DNA of 64,000 bases from Streptomyces cyaneochromogenes (lineage in GTDB: Bacteria > Actinomycetota > Actinomycetes > Streptomycetales > Streptomycetaceae): NCBI RefSeq assembly GCF_003963535.1, contig NZ_CP034539.1:9982001-10046000 (forward strand). Direction: 5' to 3'. The translations under genes were made by a program, and so were the position numbers. Under the pieces are notes generated by a model that made no database searches, was not told the DNA's origin, and saw only the letters and a list, made by a program, of their open reading frames with translations. Shown here piece after piece: positions 34,723 through 44,006 of the stretch; the first letter of the stretch is position 1, and every line of letters starts with the position of its first letter.

Positions 34723-35955
34723 ATGGCCGACACCGTGAACGGCACCGCGCCCGAAGCGCAGGACGCCGTCCCCGAGTTCCCGATGCCCCGGCAGTCCCGC
34801 TGCCCCTTCGACCCGCCGTCCGCGCTCAAGGACCTGCAGGAGCAGGGGCCGCTCACCAAGGTGCGGCTGTGGGACGGCAGCGAGCCCTGGCTCGTGACCC
34901 GGTACGCCGAGCAGCGGGCCATCCTGGGCGACCCGCGCGTCAGCGCCGACACCGACCGGCCCGGCTACCCGACCAAGGCCAGCCCCGAGGCGGGTGAGGG
35001 CAAGCTCAGCTTCATCATGATGGACGACCCCGAACACGCGCGGCTGCGCCGGATGGTGACGGCGCCGTTCGCCGTCAAGAAGGTCGAGGCGCTGCGGCCC
35101 GCCGTACAGCGCATCGTGGACGGCCTGATCGACGACATACTGGCCGCGCCCGGCCCGGTGGACCTGGTGGACGTGTTCGCGCTGCCGATCCCCTCGCTGG
35201 TCATCTGCGAGCTGCTGGGAGTGCCGTACGAGGAGCACGACTTCTTCCAGGAGCACACCAAGACCATGGTCCGCACGACCGCCACGCCCGAGGAGCGGGG
35301 CGCGGCGAGCCGTGAGGTCGCCGGCTATCTGGCCGGACTCCTGGGCAGGCGGATCGCCGAGCCGAAGGACGACCTGCTGTCGAGCATCGCCGGGCGCATC
35401 GCCGCCGGTGAACTCACCCACCAGCAGGCGACCGAGATGGCCCTGCTCCTGCTGATCGCGGGCCACGAGACCACCGCGAACATGATCGCGCTCGGCACGC
35501 TCGCCCTCCTTGAGCACCCCGACCAGCTCGCCCTGCTGCGCGAGAGCGACGACCCGAAACTCGTCGCCTCCGCGGTCGAGGAACTCCTGCGCTATCTGCA
35601 CATCACCCACCTCGGCCGGCGCCGGGCGGTCACCGAGGACATCGAGATCGGCGACCAGGTGATCAAGGCAGGCGAGGGCGTGATCATGGTCAACGAGATC
35701 GGCAACCGCGACCCCGAGGTCTTCCCCGACCCCGACCGCCTGGACATCACCCGCGACGCCCGCCGCCACGTCGCCTTCGGCTTCGGCGTCCACCAATGCC
35801 TCGGCCAGCCGCTGGCCCGGATGGAGCTCCAGGTCGTCTACGGCACCCTCTACAAGCGCATCCCGACGCTGAAGCTCGCGTGCGCGCTCGAAGACGTCCG
35901 GTTCAAGACCGACGCGTTCATCTACGGCGTGCACGAACTGCCCGTGACCTGGTGA
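34723..35955 (+). CDS. Cytochrome P450 (CYP105-like)
   Basis: The 410-residue soluble monooxygenase has the I-helix motif IAGHETTANMI, the K-helix ExxR (EELLRYLH), and the haem loop FGFGVHQCLGQPLAR with the thiolate ligand Cys359. MPRQSRCPFDPP near the N-terminus is typical of streptomycete CYP105 proteins, which hydroxylate many xenobiotics and natural products. The ATG has GAGGAG upstream. The next two genes supply its ferredoxin and reductase, so a complete class I system is encoded. A 19-bp palindrome upstream suggests control by a local repressor. Confidence 0.95.
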   Translation: MADTVNGTAPEAQDAVPEFPMPRQSRCPFDPPSALKDLQEQGPLTKVRLWDGSEPWLVTRYAEQRAILGDPRVSADTDRPGYPTKASPEAGEGKLSFIMMDDPEHARLRRMVTAPFAVKKVEALRPAVQRIVDGLIDDILAAPGPVDLVDVFALPIPSLVICELLGVPYEEHDFFQEHTKTMVRTTATPEERGAASREVAGYLAGLLGRRIAEPKDDLLSSIAGRIAAGELTHQQATEMALLLLIAGHETTANMIALGTLALLEHPDQLALLRESDDPKLVASAVEELLRYLHITHLGRRRAVTEDIEIGDQVIKAGEGVIMVNEIGNRDPEVFPDPDRLDITRDARRHVAFGFGVHQCLGQPLARMELQVVYGTLYKRIPTLKLACALEDVRFKTDAFIYGVHELPVTW

Positions 35956-36014
35956 CGGCTCCCCACCATCCGCAGAACCGACCGACAACCACGTATGACG
36001 AAGGGAATCCGACC

Positions 36015-36209
36015 ATGAAGGTGGAGCTGGAAGCCGAAAAGTGCGTCGCGTCCGGGCAGTGCGTGCTGGCCGCCATGGACGTGTTCGACCAGGACGACGA
36101 CGGCATCGCGATCCTGCTCGACGAGCAGCCCGCCGCCGAGCACCTCGACGGCGTCCGCGAGGCCGTCGCGATCTGCCCGGCCGCCGCGATCCGGCTGGTC
36201 GACCAGTGA
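36015..36209 (+). CDS. Ferredoxin, [3Fe-4S] type, partner of P450
   Basis: The 64-residue protein has Cys at KCVASGQC (Cys-x5-Cys) and AICPAAAI, leaving three cluster cysteines as in the one-cluster 3Fe-4S ferredoxins that reduce streptomycete P450s. The ATG at 36015 is 59 bp after the P450 stop, and the end overlaps the reductase start (GTGA). It delivers electrons from the reductase at 36206 to the P450. Confidence 0.94.
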   Translation: MKVELEAEKCVASGQCVLAAMDVFDQDDDGIAILLDEQPAAEHLDGVREAVAICPAAAIRLVDQ

Positions 36210-37387
36210 GGCACATCGTCGTCGTGGGCGCCTCGGCCGCGGGGCTCGCCGCGGCCGAGACGCTCCGCCGCCAGGGGCACGACGGCACGCTCACCCTCGT
36301 CGGCGACGAACCGCTCGCCCCGTACGACCGCCCGCCCCTGTCCAAGCAGGTGCTGGCCGCCGAGTGGGAGCCCGACCGGCTGGCCCTGCGCACGGCCGGC
36401 GACCTGGCCGGGCTCGACCTCGATCTGCGCCTCGGAGTGGCCGCCACGGGGATGCGGCTTGCCGACGGCGCGGTGGAGCTGGCCGACGGCTCGACATTGC
36501 CGTACGACGGGCTGATCGTGGCCACCGGGGTGCGGCCGCGCCGGGTGTCCGGGGAGGGCGGGCATGTGCTGCGCACCCTGGACGACGCGGTGCGGCTGCG
36601 GGAGCGGCTGACACCGGGCCGGCGGCTGGTGGTGGTCGGCGCCGGGTTCCTCGGGGCCGAGGCCGCCGCCGTCGCCTGGCGGCTCGGCTGCGAGGTCACC
36701 CTCCTCGAACCCGCCCCGGTACCGCTGGCGCACGCCGTCGGCACGGAGGTCGGCCAGGTGCTGACCCGCGCCCACCTGGAGCGGGGCGTGAACCTGCGCT
36801 GCGGGGCCACCGTGGCCGAGGTGACCGGGGACGGCGTACGGCTCGCCGACGGCGAACTGGTCGAGGCCGACGAGGTGTTGGTCGCGGTCGGCTCACGGCC
36901 CAACACCGACTGGCTGGAGGGCAGCGGGCTCACCGTCGGCGACGGCGTGGTGTGCGACGAGTACTGCCGGGCCGCGCGCGACGTGTACGCCGCCGGTGAC
37001 GTCGCCCGCTGGTACAACCCGCTGTTCGGGCAGTCGATGCGCATCGAGCACCGCACCAACGCCGCCGAGCAGGGGATGGCCGCGGCCCGCAACCTGCTGA
37101 ACCCGGACGCCCGCAAGCCGTTCGCGCCGGTGCCGTACTTCTGGTCCGACCAGTACGACATGAAGATCCAGGCGTACGGGTATCTGCGCGGACACGGCGA
37201 AGTCGCCGTGGTGGAGGGCGACCTGAACGAGCGCCGGTTCGTCGCCGCGTACCGCACCGGCGACCGGCTGGCCGGCGCCCTGGCGGTCGGTATGCCGCCC
37301 AAGGTGATCCGGCAGTGGCGCCAGGCCATCGCTTCCGGCGCGAACTGGCGGGAGGCGGTGGGAGCCGGAGAGGTGCAAATTAGTTGA
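36206..37387 (+). CDS. NAD(P)H:ferredoxin reductase (FAD-dependent)
   Basis: The 393-residue enzyme has an FAD-binding loop at the N-terminus (IVVVGASAAGLAAAETLR), an NAD-binding loop (LVVVGAGFLGAEAAAVA) and the second FAD motif (VYAAGDVARW), the arrangement of putidaredoxin reductase-like proteins, with a C-terminal reductase domain. The GTG overlaps the ferredoxin stop. Its terminal 4 bp overlap the operator-like sequence of the MarR gene. It completes the P450 electron-transfer chain. Confidence 0.94.
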   Translation: MRHIVVVGASAAGLAAAETLRRQGHDGTLTLVGDEPLAPYDRPPLSKQVLAAEWEPDRLALRTAGDLAGLDLDLRLGVAATGMRLADGAVELADGSTLPYDGLIVATGVRPRRVSGEGGHVLRTLDDAVRLRERLTPGRRLVVVGAGFLGAEAAAVAWRLGCEVTLLEPAPVPLAHAVGTEVGQVLTRAHLERGVNLRCGATVAEVTGDGVRLADGELVEADEVLVAVGSRPNTDWLEGSGLTVGDGVVCDEYCRAARDVYAAGDVARWYNPLFGQSMRIEHRTNAAEQGMAAARNLLNPDARKPFAPVPYFWSDQYDMKIQAYGYLRGHGEVAVVEGDLNERRFVAAYRTGDRLAGALAVGMPPKVIRQWRQAIASGANWREAVGAGEVQIS

Positions 37388-37396
37388 GTTACGCAA
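37384..37396. promoter_or_regulatory. MarR-like operator candidate overlapping a -35 element
   Basis: TTGAGTTACGCAA is a 6-1-6 near-palindrome with one mismatch. TTGAGT can serve as -35 with TAAAGT at 37405-37410 (15-nt spacer). The ATG at 37418 would then be nearly leaderless. Confidence 0.35.
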
Positions 37397-37417
37397 GTAG
37401 ATGGTAAAGTTGCTCCC

Positions 37418-37948
37418 ATGTCCACATCAGCGCTCCCCGAACTCCCCGGCACGCCCGCGTCCCCGGAAGTGGTCGAGATAGAGCGCGCGCTCACCCGGAT
37501 CACCTACCTGAGCACGCGGGCCCGGCAGCACGACCGGCTGATGGCCCTGGCCGGCGTGCCGCTGGACCGGGCCGCCGTGGCGCTGCTGCGCCAGGTCGCC
37601 GACTCCGAACCGCTGCGCCCCGGGGAGCTGGCCAACCGGCTCGGTGTGGAGGCCTCGCACGTCACGCGCACGGTGCAGCAGCTGCAGAAGTCCGGGTACG
37701 TCTCCCGCGTCCCGGACCCGCAGGACCGCCGCGCCCAGCGCATCGAGCTCACCGAGGCCGGCCGGCAGGCCATCGCCCGGGTCCGTGACGCGGGCGCCCG
37801 CGGCATGCAGCTCGCTCTGGCCGACTGGACGCCGCAGGAGCTGCGTCAGCTGGCCGGGCTCTTCCACCGCATGGTCGACGACTTCCTCGCCCACGCCATC
37901 GACGAGGACAGCGAGCCGCAGCAGACGGCACCGGCCGGGACCGCCTGA
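37418..37948 (+). CDS. MarR-family regulator
   Basis: The 176-residue protein has the MarR winged helix (VALLRQVADSEPLRPGELANRLGVEASHVTRTVQQLQKSGYVSRVPDPQDRRAQRIELT) and dimerisation helices at both ends. It starts 30 bp after the reductase stop, with a promoter-like sequence in that gap, and ends 18 bp before the convergent MFS gene. It probably controls itself and perhaps the P450 operon or the MFS exporter. Confidence 0.9.
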   Translation: MSTSALPELPGTPASPEVVEIERALTRITYLSTRARQHDRLMALAGVPLDRAAVALLRQVADSEPLRPGELANRLGVEASHVTRTVQQLQKSGYVSRVPDPQDRRAQRIELTEAGRQAIARVRDAGARGMQLALADWTPQELRQLAGLFHRMVDDFLAHAIDEDSEPQQTAPAGTA

Positions 37949-37966
37949 CGCATCCCCTCGCGTGGC

Positions 37967-39167
37967 TCACGCCGAGGTCGCGCGAGGACGATCGCCCGAC
38001 GTGCCGGGAGTCGGGGCCGCCCGTCCGGGCGCCGTCGGCTCCCGCAGCCCGCACAGCAGCAGCCGGCCCAGCGCCGGCAGGGCGATCAGCGGAAGAAGGG
38101 CAGTCCGCAGCGAGGTGGCGTCGGCAAGCGCACCGATGAACGGCGTGGCCAGCCCGCCCACGCTCACGGTCAGGCCGAGCGTCACACCGCTCGCCGTCCC
38201 CACCCGCCGGGGCAGATAGTCCTGGCCGAGCGTGATGTGCAGCGAGAACGGCACGTACAGACCGGCCGACGTCAGCGCGACGAACAGATACACGGGCGGG
38301 CCGGGCACGAGGACCACTCCCGCCACCGCGAGCACCGTCAGCACATACGCATGGCGTACGACCGCCAGCCGCCCGTACCGGTCGGCGAGCCGCCCTCCGG
38401 CCACGGTGCCCACCGCACCGCCGACGTACAGCACGCACAGTGCGGCGGTACCGGCCGCATCTGCGCCCCCGGTCCGCTGGCGGACGTACAGCGAGACGAA
38501 CGCGCTCAGCCCGACGAACACGACCGACCGGCACACGACGGCGCCGGACAGTCGCAGGAACGACCTCCAGTCGTCGCACCCGGCGACCTCGCTCCGGCCG
38601 GCGGTCCCTCCCCGGCTTCCGGCCGAGCGCACCGCCGCCGCGCACAGCGCCGCCCCCGCGACGGCCGGGACGATCAGCAGGGGAGAGGCGCCCAGGCCTC
38701 CGGTGGCCACCGCCGACGCCACCAGCAGCGGCGCGAGGGCGAAGCCGACGTTGCCGCCGAGCGAGAACCAGCCCATCGCCGTATGGCTGCCGTGCGCGGC
38801 GTCGCGAGCCGCGCGGGCGGCCTCCGGGTGATACGCGGCGACGCCGACCCCCGACACGGCCACCACCGCCAGCGTGAGCGCGTAGGACTCCATGACCCCG
38901 CTCAACGCGACCCCGGCACCGCCCGTCAGCGCGCTGAGCGGCAACAGCCACGGCATCGCCCAGCGGTCGGTGAGCGCCCCGAACAGCGGCTGCACCACCG
39001 ACGACAGCAGGGACGCGGCGAGGACGACGCCCGAGGCGGCGGCGTAGCCGTAGGCGCGCTCGGCGACGAAGTACGGGACGAGGGCCGCCACGGCGCCCTG
39101 GTACACGTCGACACAGGCGTGGCTCAGGGACAGCAGGGTGATGGCTCGGTTGCGTTTCGTGGACACC
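37967..39167 (-). CDS. MFS transporter (fosmidomycin-resistance Fsr-like)
   Basis: The 400-residue membrane protein has about twelve transmembrane segments. HACVDVYQGAVAALVPYFVAER and SSVVQPLFGALTDRWAMPWLLP are close to Fsr-type exporters. The GTG at 39167 (VSTKRNRAITLLS) was chosen; the open frame upstream into 41 kb is a shadow. It diverges from an AraC gene 53 bp away, its probable regulator. Substrate is unknown. Confidence 0.9.
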
Positions 39168-39220
39168 CTGCGATCGTCGCGGGACCCGGCCGCGGCCCGC
39201 TTTCGATAATCTGCCGAACT

Positions 39221-40078
39221 GTGTCGAACATCCGCCACGGGAACATCGGCGACAGGAACAGTGGCGACAGGATCAGTGGCGACAGGAACATCCGCCACAC
39301 GCCGACCGCACCGACCCGCGCCCAGATCCTCGCCTCCGGCCAGCGCATCGACGCGCACCGGCACGACGACCACCAGATCGTCTACGCGGGCTCCGGCGTC
39401 CTCGCCGTCACCACCGACGCCGGCACCTGGTTCGCACCCGGCAACCGCGCCATCTGGGTCCCGGCGGGCACCGCGCACGCGCATCGCGCCCACGGCCACC
39501 TCGACCTGCGCCTGGTCGGCCTGCCGGCCACCGACAACCCTCCCTCCGACTCCGTCCGGGGGTACCCCCATCTCGCTTCGCTCGGCCTGGACGCCCCCAC
39601 CGTCCTCGCCGTCGGCCCGCTGCTGCGCGAGCTGATCCTCGCCTACACCCGCGACCCCGACGACGACAGCCCCGAGCGCCGCCGTCTGCTCGCCGTCCTG
39701 TGCGACCAACTGCGCGCCTCGCCCCAGCAACCCTTGCGCCTGCCCACCCCCACCGATCCACGCCTGGCCGCGGTCTGCGCGCTCGTCCACGCCGACCCCG
39801 CCGACTCCCGCACCCTCGCCGCCCTCGGCGCCGCGACCGGCGCGGGCGAGCGCACGCTCAGCCGGCTCTTCCGCCACGAGTTCGGCATGACCTTCCCGCA
39901 GTGGCGCACCCAGTCCCGCCTCTACCACGCGCTGCGCCTGCTCGCCGAGGACACGCCCGTCACGACCGTCGCCCACCGCTGCGGCTGGTCCTCCGCCAGC
40001 GCCTTCATCGACGTCTTCCGCCGCTCCTTCGGCTACACGCCCGGCACCCACAACCGCCGCGCGGAGCAGGGCGGGTGA
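39221..40078 (+). CDS. AraC-family regulator with cupin sensor domain
   Basis: The 285-residue protein has a cupin-like ligand domain (RIDAHRHDDHQIVYAGSGVLAV, residues 43-64) and a C-terminal pair of helix-turn-helix motifs (TLAALGAATGAGERTLSRLFRHEFGMTFPQW; VTTVAHRCGWSSASAFIDVFRRSFGYTP). The GTG at 39221 lies 10 nt after GATAAT, so the mRNA may be leaderless. The first 28 residues are 5-residue repeats from a 15-bp tandem repeat, and a G-rich palindrome inserts about 12 residues near residue 115 (SDSVRGYPHLAS). It probably controls the divergent MFS gene. Confidence 0.87.
   Translation: MSNIRHGNIGDRNSGDRISGDRNIRHTPTAPTRAQILASGQRIDAHRHDDHQIVYAGSGVLAVTTDAGTWFAPGNRAIWVPAGTAHAHRAHGHLDLRLVGLPATDNPPSDSVRGYPHLASLGLDAPTVLAVGPLLRELILAYTRDPDDDSPERRRLLAVLCDQLRASPQQPLRLPTPTDPRLAAVCALVHADPADSRTLAALGAATGAGERTLSRLFRHEFGMTFPQWRTQSRLYHALRLLAEDTPVTTVAHRCGWSSASAFIDVFRRSFGYTPGTHNRRAEQGG
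39230..39304. repeat. 15-bp repeat encoding the AraC N-terminus
   Basis: Five 15-bp units in tandem, the middle three close to ATCGGCGACAGGAAC, encode NIRHG, NIGDR, NSGDR, ISGDR and NIRHT. Confidence 0.75.
39555..39585. repeat. G-rich palindromic element inside the AraC gene
   Basis: CGGGGGTACCCCCATCTCGC followed by TTCGCTCGG resembles the common Streptomyces GC palindrome in its first half. It lies between the cupin and DNA-binding parts and keeps the frame. Confidence 0.5.
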
Positions 40079-40151
40079 CCGGCCGGGGCGGGTGGCGAGC
40101 CATGATCTACCCTCCGGTAGCATCCGGCGGCAGGCCATCCAAGGAGGATCC

Positions 40152-40532
40152 GTGCCCCGGTCCGAACGCTCGCCCCTGCTGCTCGCCGGCCTGCTGGCCA
40201 CCGCGGGAGTAGCCCACTTCGCCGCCCCACGCCGGTTCGACGAGACCGTGCCCAGCGCCCTGCCGGGCACGGCCCGGACCTGGACGTACGCCAGTGGTGC
40301 CGCCGAACTCGCGCTGGCGGCCGGTCTCGCGCTGCCGCGCACCCGCAAGGCCGCCGCGCTGGCCACCGCCGCCTTCTTCGTCGGCGTGTTCCCCGCGAAC
40401 GTGAAGATGGCCGCCGACTGGCGGCACCGCCCCGCCCCGCAGAAGGCCGCCGCCTTCGGCCGCCTGCCGCTGCAGATCCCGCTCGTGCTGTGGGCCCGCA
40501 ACGTCGCGAAGAACGCGGAGGGCCGGGCATGA
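40152..40532 (+). CDS. DoxX-family membrane protein
   Basis: The 126-residue protein has about four short membrane helices (SPLLLAGLLATAGVAHFA; WTYASGAAELALAAGLALP; ALATAAFFVGVFPANVKMA; LPLQIPLVLWA). DoxX proteins are thought to work with thiol or quinone redox systems. The GTG at 40152 follows AAGGAGG. Its stop overlaps the peroxiredoxin start (ATGA), so the two form a coupled unit for oxidative protection. Confidence 0.86.
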   Translation: MPRSERSPLLLAGLLATAGVAHFAAPRRFDETVPSALPGTARTWTYASGAAELALAAGLALPRTRKAAALATAAFFVGVFPANVKMAADWRHRPAPQKAAAFGRLPLQIPLVLWARNVAKNAEGRA

Positions 40533-40987
40533 GCGCACAGCTGAAGGTCGGCGACAAGGTCGAGGACTTCGCGCTGCCGGACGAGACCGGCACCTCCCGC
40601 AGCCTCACCGAGCTGCTCGCCGAGGGACCGGTGGTCCTCTTCTTCTACCCCGCCGCCCTCACCCCGGGCTGCACCGCGGAGGCCTGCCACTTCCGTGATC
40701 TCGCCGCCGAGTTCGCCGCCGTCGGGGCACGGCCCGTGGGCATCAGCGGGGACGCGGTCGAACGCCAGCAGGAGTTCGCCGACCGGCACACGCTCGGCAT
40801 GACCCTGCTGTCCGATGCCGACGGGGCGGTCCGGGAGGTGTTCGGCGTCGCGCGCGGGTTCTCCCTGGCGCCCACCAAACGGGTCACCTTCGTCATAGGG
40901 CAGGACCGGACGGTCCTGGAGGTCGTCCGCAGCGAACTGCGCATGAACACCCACGCCGACCGGGCCCTCGCCGCGCTGCGCAAGTGA
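40529..40987 (+). CDS. Bcp/PrxQ-type peroxiredoxin
   Basis: The 152-residue thiol peroxidase has peroxidatic Cys48 in FFYPAALTPGCTAEAC and the resolving Cys53 five residues later, as in PrxQ/Bcp proteins that reduce H2O2 and organic peroxides using thioredoxin. The usual start and complete fold are present. It is translationally coupled to the DoxX gene. Confidence 0.93.
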   Translation: MSAQLKVGDKVEDFALPDETGTSRSLTELLAEGPVVLFFYPAALTPGCTAEACHFRDLAAEFAAVGARPVGISGDAVERQQEFADRHTLGMTLLSDADGAVREVFGVARGFSLAPTKRVTFVIGQDRTVLEVVRSELRMNTHADRALAALRK

Positions 40988-41084
40988 GCGGACGCTCGCG
41001 CCGGGCGGCGGCGCCCGCGGGTGTCGTGGCCTCGCGGGTGCGGCGGCCCGGGCGTCGCGGTTGATGCGGTGCGGCGTAGGACTC

Positions 41085-43427
41085 ATGCTGGACGACATGG
41101 AGCGCGTCTCCGCTGCGGCGATCGTCGATGCCCAGGGTGTGGTCAAGGGGTGGAGCGAAGGTGCCCGGCGGCTCACGGGCCGCACGGCCGAGGAGGTCGT
41201 GGGACGGCCCGCGCGGGACCTGCTCGCCGAGGAACCACCTCCCCAGACCATGGCCGCGCTGACCGGCACCGTCGTCCTGCGCCACCGCGACGGCTCGGAG
41301 GTCCCCCTCACCCTGCGGGCGCACGCCGTACTGGGCGAGGACAGCGCACCCGACGGATACATGATCACCGGCGAACCGCCCGACGCGCCGGAGCCGACCC
41401 TGGCCGAGCGGGCGTTCCAGCAGGCGTCCATGTCCATGTCGATCTTCGACACCCAGCAGCGCTACCTGCGGCTCAACGACGCCGCCTGCCAGGGCATGGG
41501 CATACCGGAGGACCTCCTGATCGGCCGGCCCTTCCCGGCGACCGTGGAGGACGCCGAGCACAGCCGTGGCTTTCACTGGCATCTGCGCCAGGTCGCCGAG
41601 ACGGGCAGGCCGGTCCGCTACGAGAGCTTCACCGGTGCCCCGGTGCTGAACCGGGAGCACGCCTGGAGCATCGAGATGTGGCCGGTACGGGGCACCTCCG
41701 GCGATGTCGTGGGAACGGCACTGGCGGCGTTCGACAGCTCCGACCAGTACTGGGCGCGGCAGCGGCTGGCCCTGCTGAACGAGGCGGCCGCCGCCATCGG
41801 CACCACCCTGGACGTGGTGCGCACCGCCGAGGAGCTGGTCGGCGTCGTGGTTCCCCGGTTCGCCGACTTCGCCAGCGTGGACCTGTTCGACTGGGTGCTG
41901 GGCGCTGAGGAGCCGCCGGCGCTGTCCGGTACGGACATCGCCCTGCGCCGCGTCGCCCACGGCTCCGCCACCGAGGGCACCCCGGAAGCGGCCGTGCACC
42001 TCGGCGAGGTGGACTACTACCCGCCGTTCTCGCCGCCGGCCCGGGCGATCCTGGAGAGCCGGGTGGTCCAGAGCCAGGCGGGCGAGCCGGCGTTCATGCG
42101 GTGGGTCCAGGAACGCGACGCCCGGGCCCCGGCCGGCCGGCGCCACCGCGTGGGCGCCCACTCGATGATGGCGGTGCCGCTGCGCGCCCGGGGCACCACG
42201 CTCGGTGTCGCCGTGGTCGTGCGCATCAGGCAGTCGGACGACTACGTCGCCGACGACGCCGTGTTCGCCGAGGAACTCGCCAGCCGGGCCGCCGTCTGCG
42301 TCGACAACGCCCGCCGCTTCGCCCGGGAGCGCACCACCGCGCTGTCCCTGCAGCACAACCTGCTGCCCCGGGGGCTGTCCGGACAGGCGGCCGTCGAGGT
42401 GGCCCACCGCTACCGGCCGTGCGGTTCGCAGGCCGGCATCGGCGGCGACTGGTTCGACGTGATCCCGCTGTCCGGCAGCCGGGTGGCCCTCGTCGTCGGC
42501 GACGTCGTCGGACACGGCATCCCGTCGTCGGCCACCATGGGCCGCCTGTGCACGGCCGTCCGCACCCTCGCCGACGTGGACCTGCCGCCCGACGAACTCC
42601 TCACCCACCTCGACGACCTGGTCACCCACCTCGCCGGGGACGACACCGACGAGGTCGCCGAACTGGGCGCCACCTGCCTGTACTCCGTCTACGACCCCGT
42701 CACCCGCCGCCTCACCCTGGCCGCCGCCGGCCATCCGCCGCCGGCCCTCGTCCTGCCCGACGGCACCACACAGGTCGTCGAGATGAACGCGGGACCCCCG
42801 CTCGGCGTCGGCGGACTGCCCTTCGAGGCCATGGACGTGGAGTTGCCGGAGGGCTCCCTGGTCGCCCTGTACACGGACGGCCTGATCGAGGACCGCGACC
42901 GCGACATCGACCACGCCACCGCCGAACTGTGCCGCGCGCTGACCGCGCCCACCGAGAGCCTCGACGCCCTGTGCGACAGCGTGCTGAAGGCCGTGCTGCC
43001 GGAGGACCCCAGCGACGACGTGGCCCTGCTGCTGGCCCGCACCCGGGCCCTGGGCGCCGACCGCATCGCCACCTGGGACGTCACACCGGACCCCGAACAC
43101 GTGGCTGCCACCCGGCAGGCGGCGACCGAGCAGCTGACGGCATGGGGACTGGACGAGGCGGCCTTCGTCACCGAACTCGTCGTCAGCGAACTCGTCACCA
43201 ACGCCATCCGGTACGGCGCACCGCCCATCCAGCTCCGGCTGATCCGCGATCGCACCCTCATCTGCGAGGTCTCCGACGGCAGTTCCACCTCCCCCCACCT
43301 GCGCCGCGCCCACGCCTACGACGAGGGCGGCCGCGGACTGCTGCTCGTCGCCCAGCTCACCCAGCGCTGGGGCAGTCGGCAGACCGACAGCGGCAAGACG
43401 ATCTGGGCCGAGCAGCCGCTGCCGTAG
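41085..43427 (+). CDS. PAS-PAS-GAF-SpoIIE phosphatase with HATPase domain
   Basis: The 780-residue protein has PAS domains (about 1-100 and 105-225), a GAF domain (about 235-415), a PP2C SpoIIE phosphatase (about 430-640; GIGGDWFDVIPL, VVGDVVGHGIPSS, AALYTDGLIEDR-like) and an RsbW-like HATPase (about 655-780; VVSELVTNAIRYG, GGRGLLLVAQL). Such proteins dephosphorylate STAS antagonists to release sigma factors. An ATG at 41064 is an alternative start; 41085 follows TAGGA. It stands alone; possible substrates include STAS proteins such as that at 16326 (speculation). Confidence 0.92.
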   Translation: MLDDMERVSAAAIVDAQGVVKGWSEGARRLTGRTAEEVVGRPARDLLAEEPPPQTMAALTGTVVLRHRDGSEVPLTLRAHAVLGEDSAPDGYMITGEPPDAPEPTLAERAFQQASMSMSIFDTQQRYLRLNDAACQGMGIPEDLLIGRPFPATVEDAEHSRGFHWHLRQVAETGRPVRYESFTGAPVLNREHAWSIEMWPVRGTSGDVVGTALAAFDSSDQYWARQRLALLNEAAAAIGTTLDVVRTAEELVGVVVPRFADFASVDLFDWVLGAEEPPALSGTDIALRRVAHGSATEGTPEAAVHLGEVDYYPPFSPPARAILESRVVQSQAGEPAFMRWVQERDARAPAGRRHRVGAHSMMAVPLRARGTTLGVAVVVRIRQSDDYVADDAVFAEELASRAAVCVDNARRFARERTTALSLQHNLLPRGLSGQAAVEVAHRYRPCGSQAGIGGDWFDVIPLSGSRVALVVGDVVGHGIPSSATMGRLCTAVRTLADVDLPPDELLTHLDDLVTHLAGDDTDEVAELGATCLYSVYDPVTRRLTLAAAGHPPPALVLPDGTTQVVEMNAGPPLGVGGLPFEAMDVELPEGSLVALYTDGLIEDRDRDIDHATAELCRALTAPTESLDALCDSVLKAVLPEDPSDDVALLLARTRALGADRIATWDVTPDPEHVAATRQAATEQLTAWGLDEAAFVTELVVSELVTNAIRYGAPPIQLRLIRDRTLICEVSDGSSTSPHLRRAHAYDEGGRGLLLVAQLTQRWGSRQTDSGKTIWAEQPLP

Positions 43428-43433
43428 CCGTGG

Positions 43434-43868
43434 TCACTCGAACGGACAGCCCGGGTTCGGAGCGTCCTGGGAGAACGGCGCGCCGTGCGGCAGCACGTAC
43501 AGCACGTCGAGGACGACCGGTGTGTCGCCCTCGTTGCGGCCTATGTGGATGTTGCCGGGCCCGGCCGGCTCCTGGATGAAACTGCCCTTGGGGTAGATGC
43601 CGTCCGAGGCACAGGTGGAGTTGTAGTGGCTCAGCGTGCCCTGCTGGGTGAAGGCGTACAGCGGCCCGTCGTGGTAGTGCCAGCCGGTGGCCTGACCCGG
43701 CGGGATGGTGACCTCCCGGAGGATGTAGTCGGTGTCGCCGACGGTCTTCTGACTGATGATCCGGCCGGTGACGCCCGGCCCGGGCGGAGTCGCCTGGGCG
43801 GGCCCGGCGACCAGGACGGTGGCGGCGGCCACGGCGCCGGTGACGGCGATACGGAGCGCGGAGCGCAT
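43434..43868 (-). CDS. Secreted cupin-domain protein
   Basis: The 144-residue protein has a signal peptide (ALRIAVTGAVAAATVLVAGPAQA, cleavage near 27) and a single cupin: IPPGQATGWHYHDGPLYAFTQQGTLSHY with the His of GWHYHDG and a second motif near GNIHIGRNEGDTP. The substrate is unknown. Its stop is 6 bp from the convergent phosphatase gene. ATG 43868. Confidence 0.85.
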   Translation of the reverse strand: MRSALRIAVTGAVAAATVLVAGPAQATPPGPGVTGRIISQKTVGDTDYILREVTIPPGQATGWHYHDGPLYAFTQQGTLSHYNSTCASDGIYPKGSFIQEPAGPGNIHIGRNEGDTPVVLDVLYVLPHGAPFSQDAPNPGCPFE

Positions 43869-44006
43869 GACGGATTGCCTCCAGTGGCGAGAGTGCTGTC
43901 GCCGTGAACATAGAGGCAGGGAAGGGTAGTTGAGGGCGGAACCACAACATCCGCCGAAATCAGGGGAGGCAGGACCCTCGGCCGCCGCGGTTCACCTCGC
44001 GTCGGT

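Noticed and set aside
37967..41452. Minus-strand frame of 1161 codons through the AraC, DoxX and peroxiredoxin genes
   Set aside because: Only the first 400 codons (from 39167 down) are real transporter; the rest is antisense shadow of well-defined plus-strand genes.
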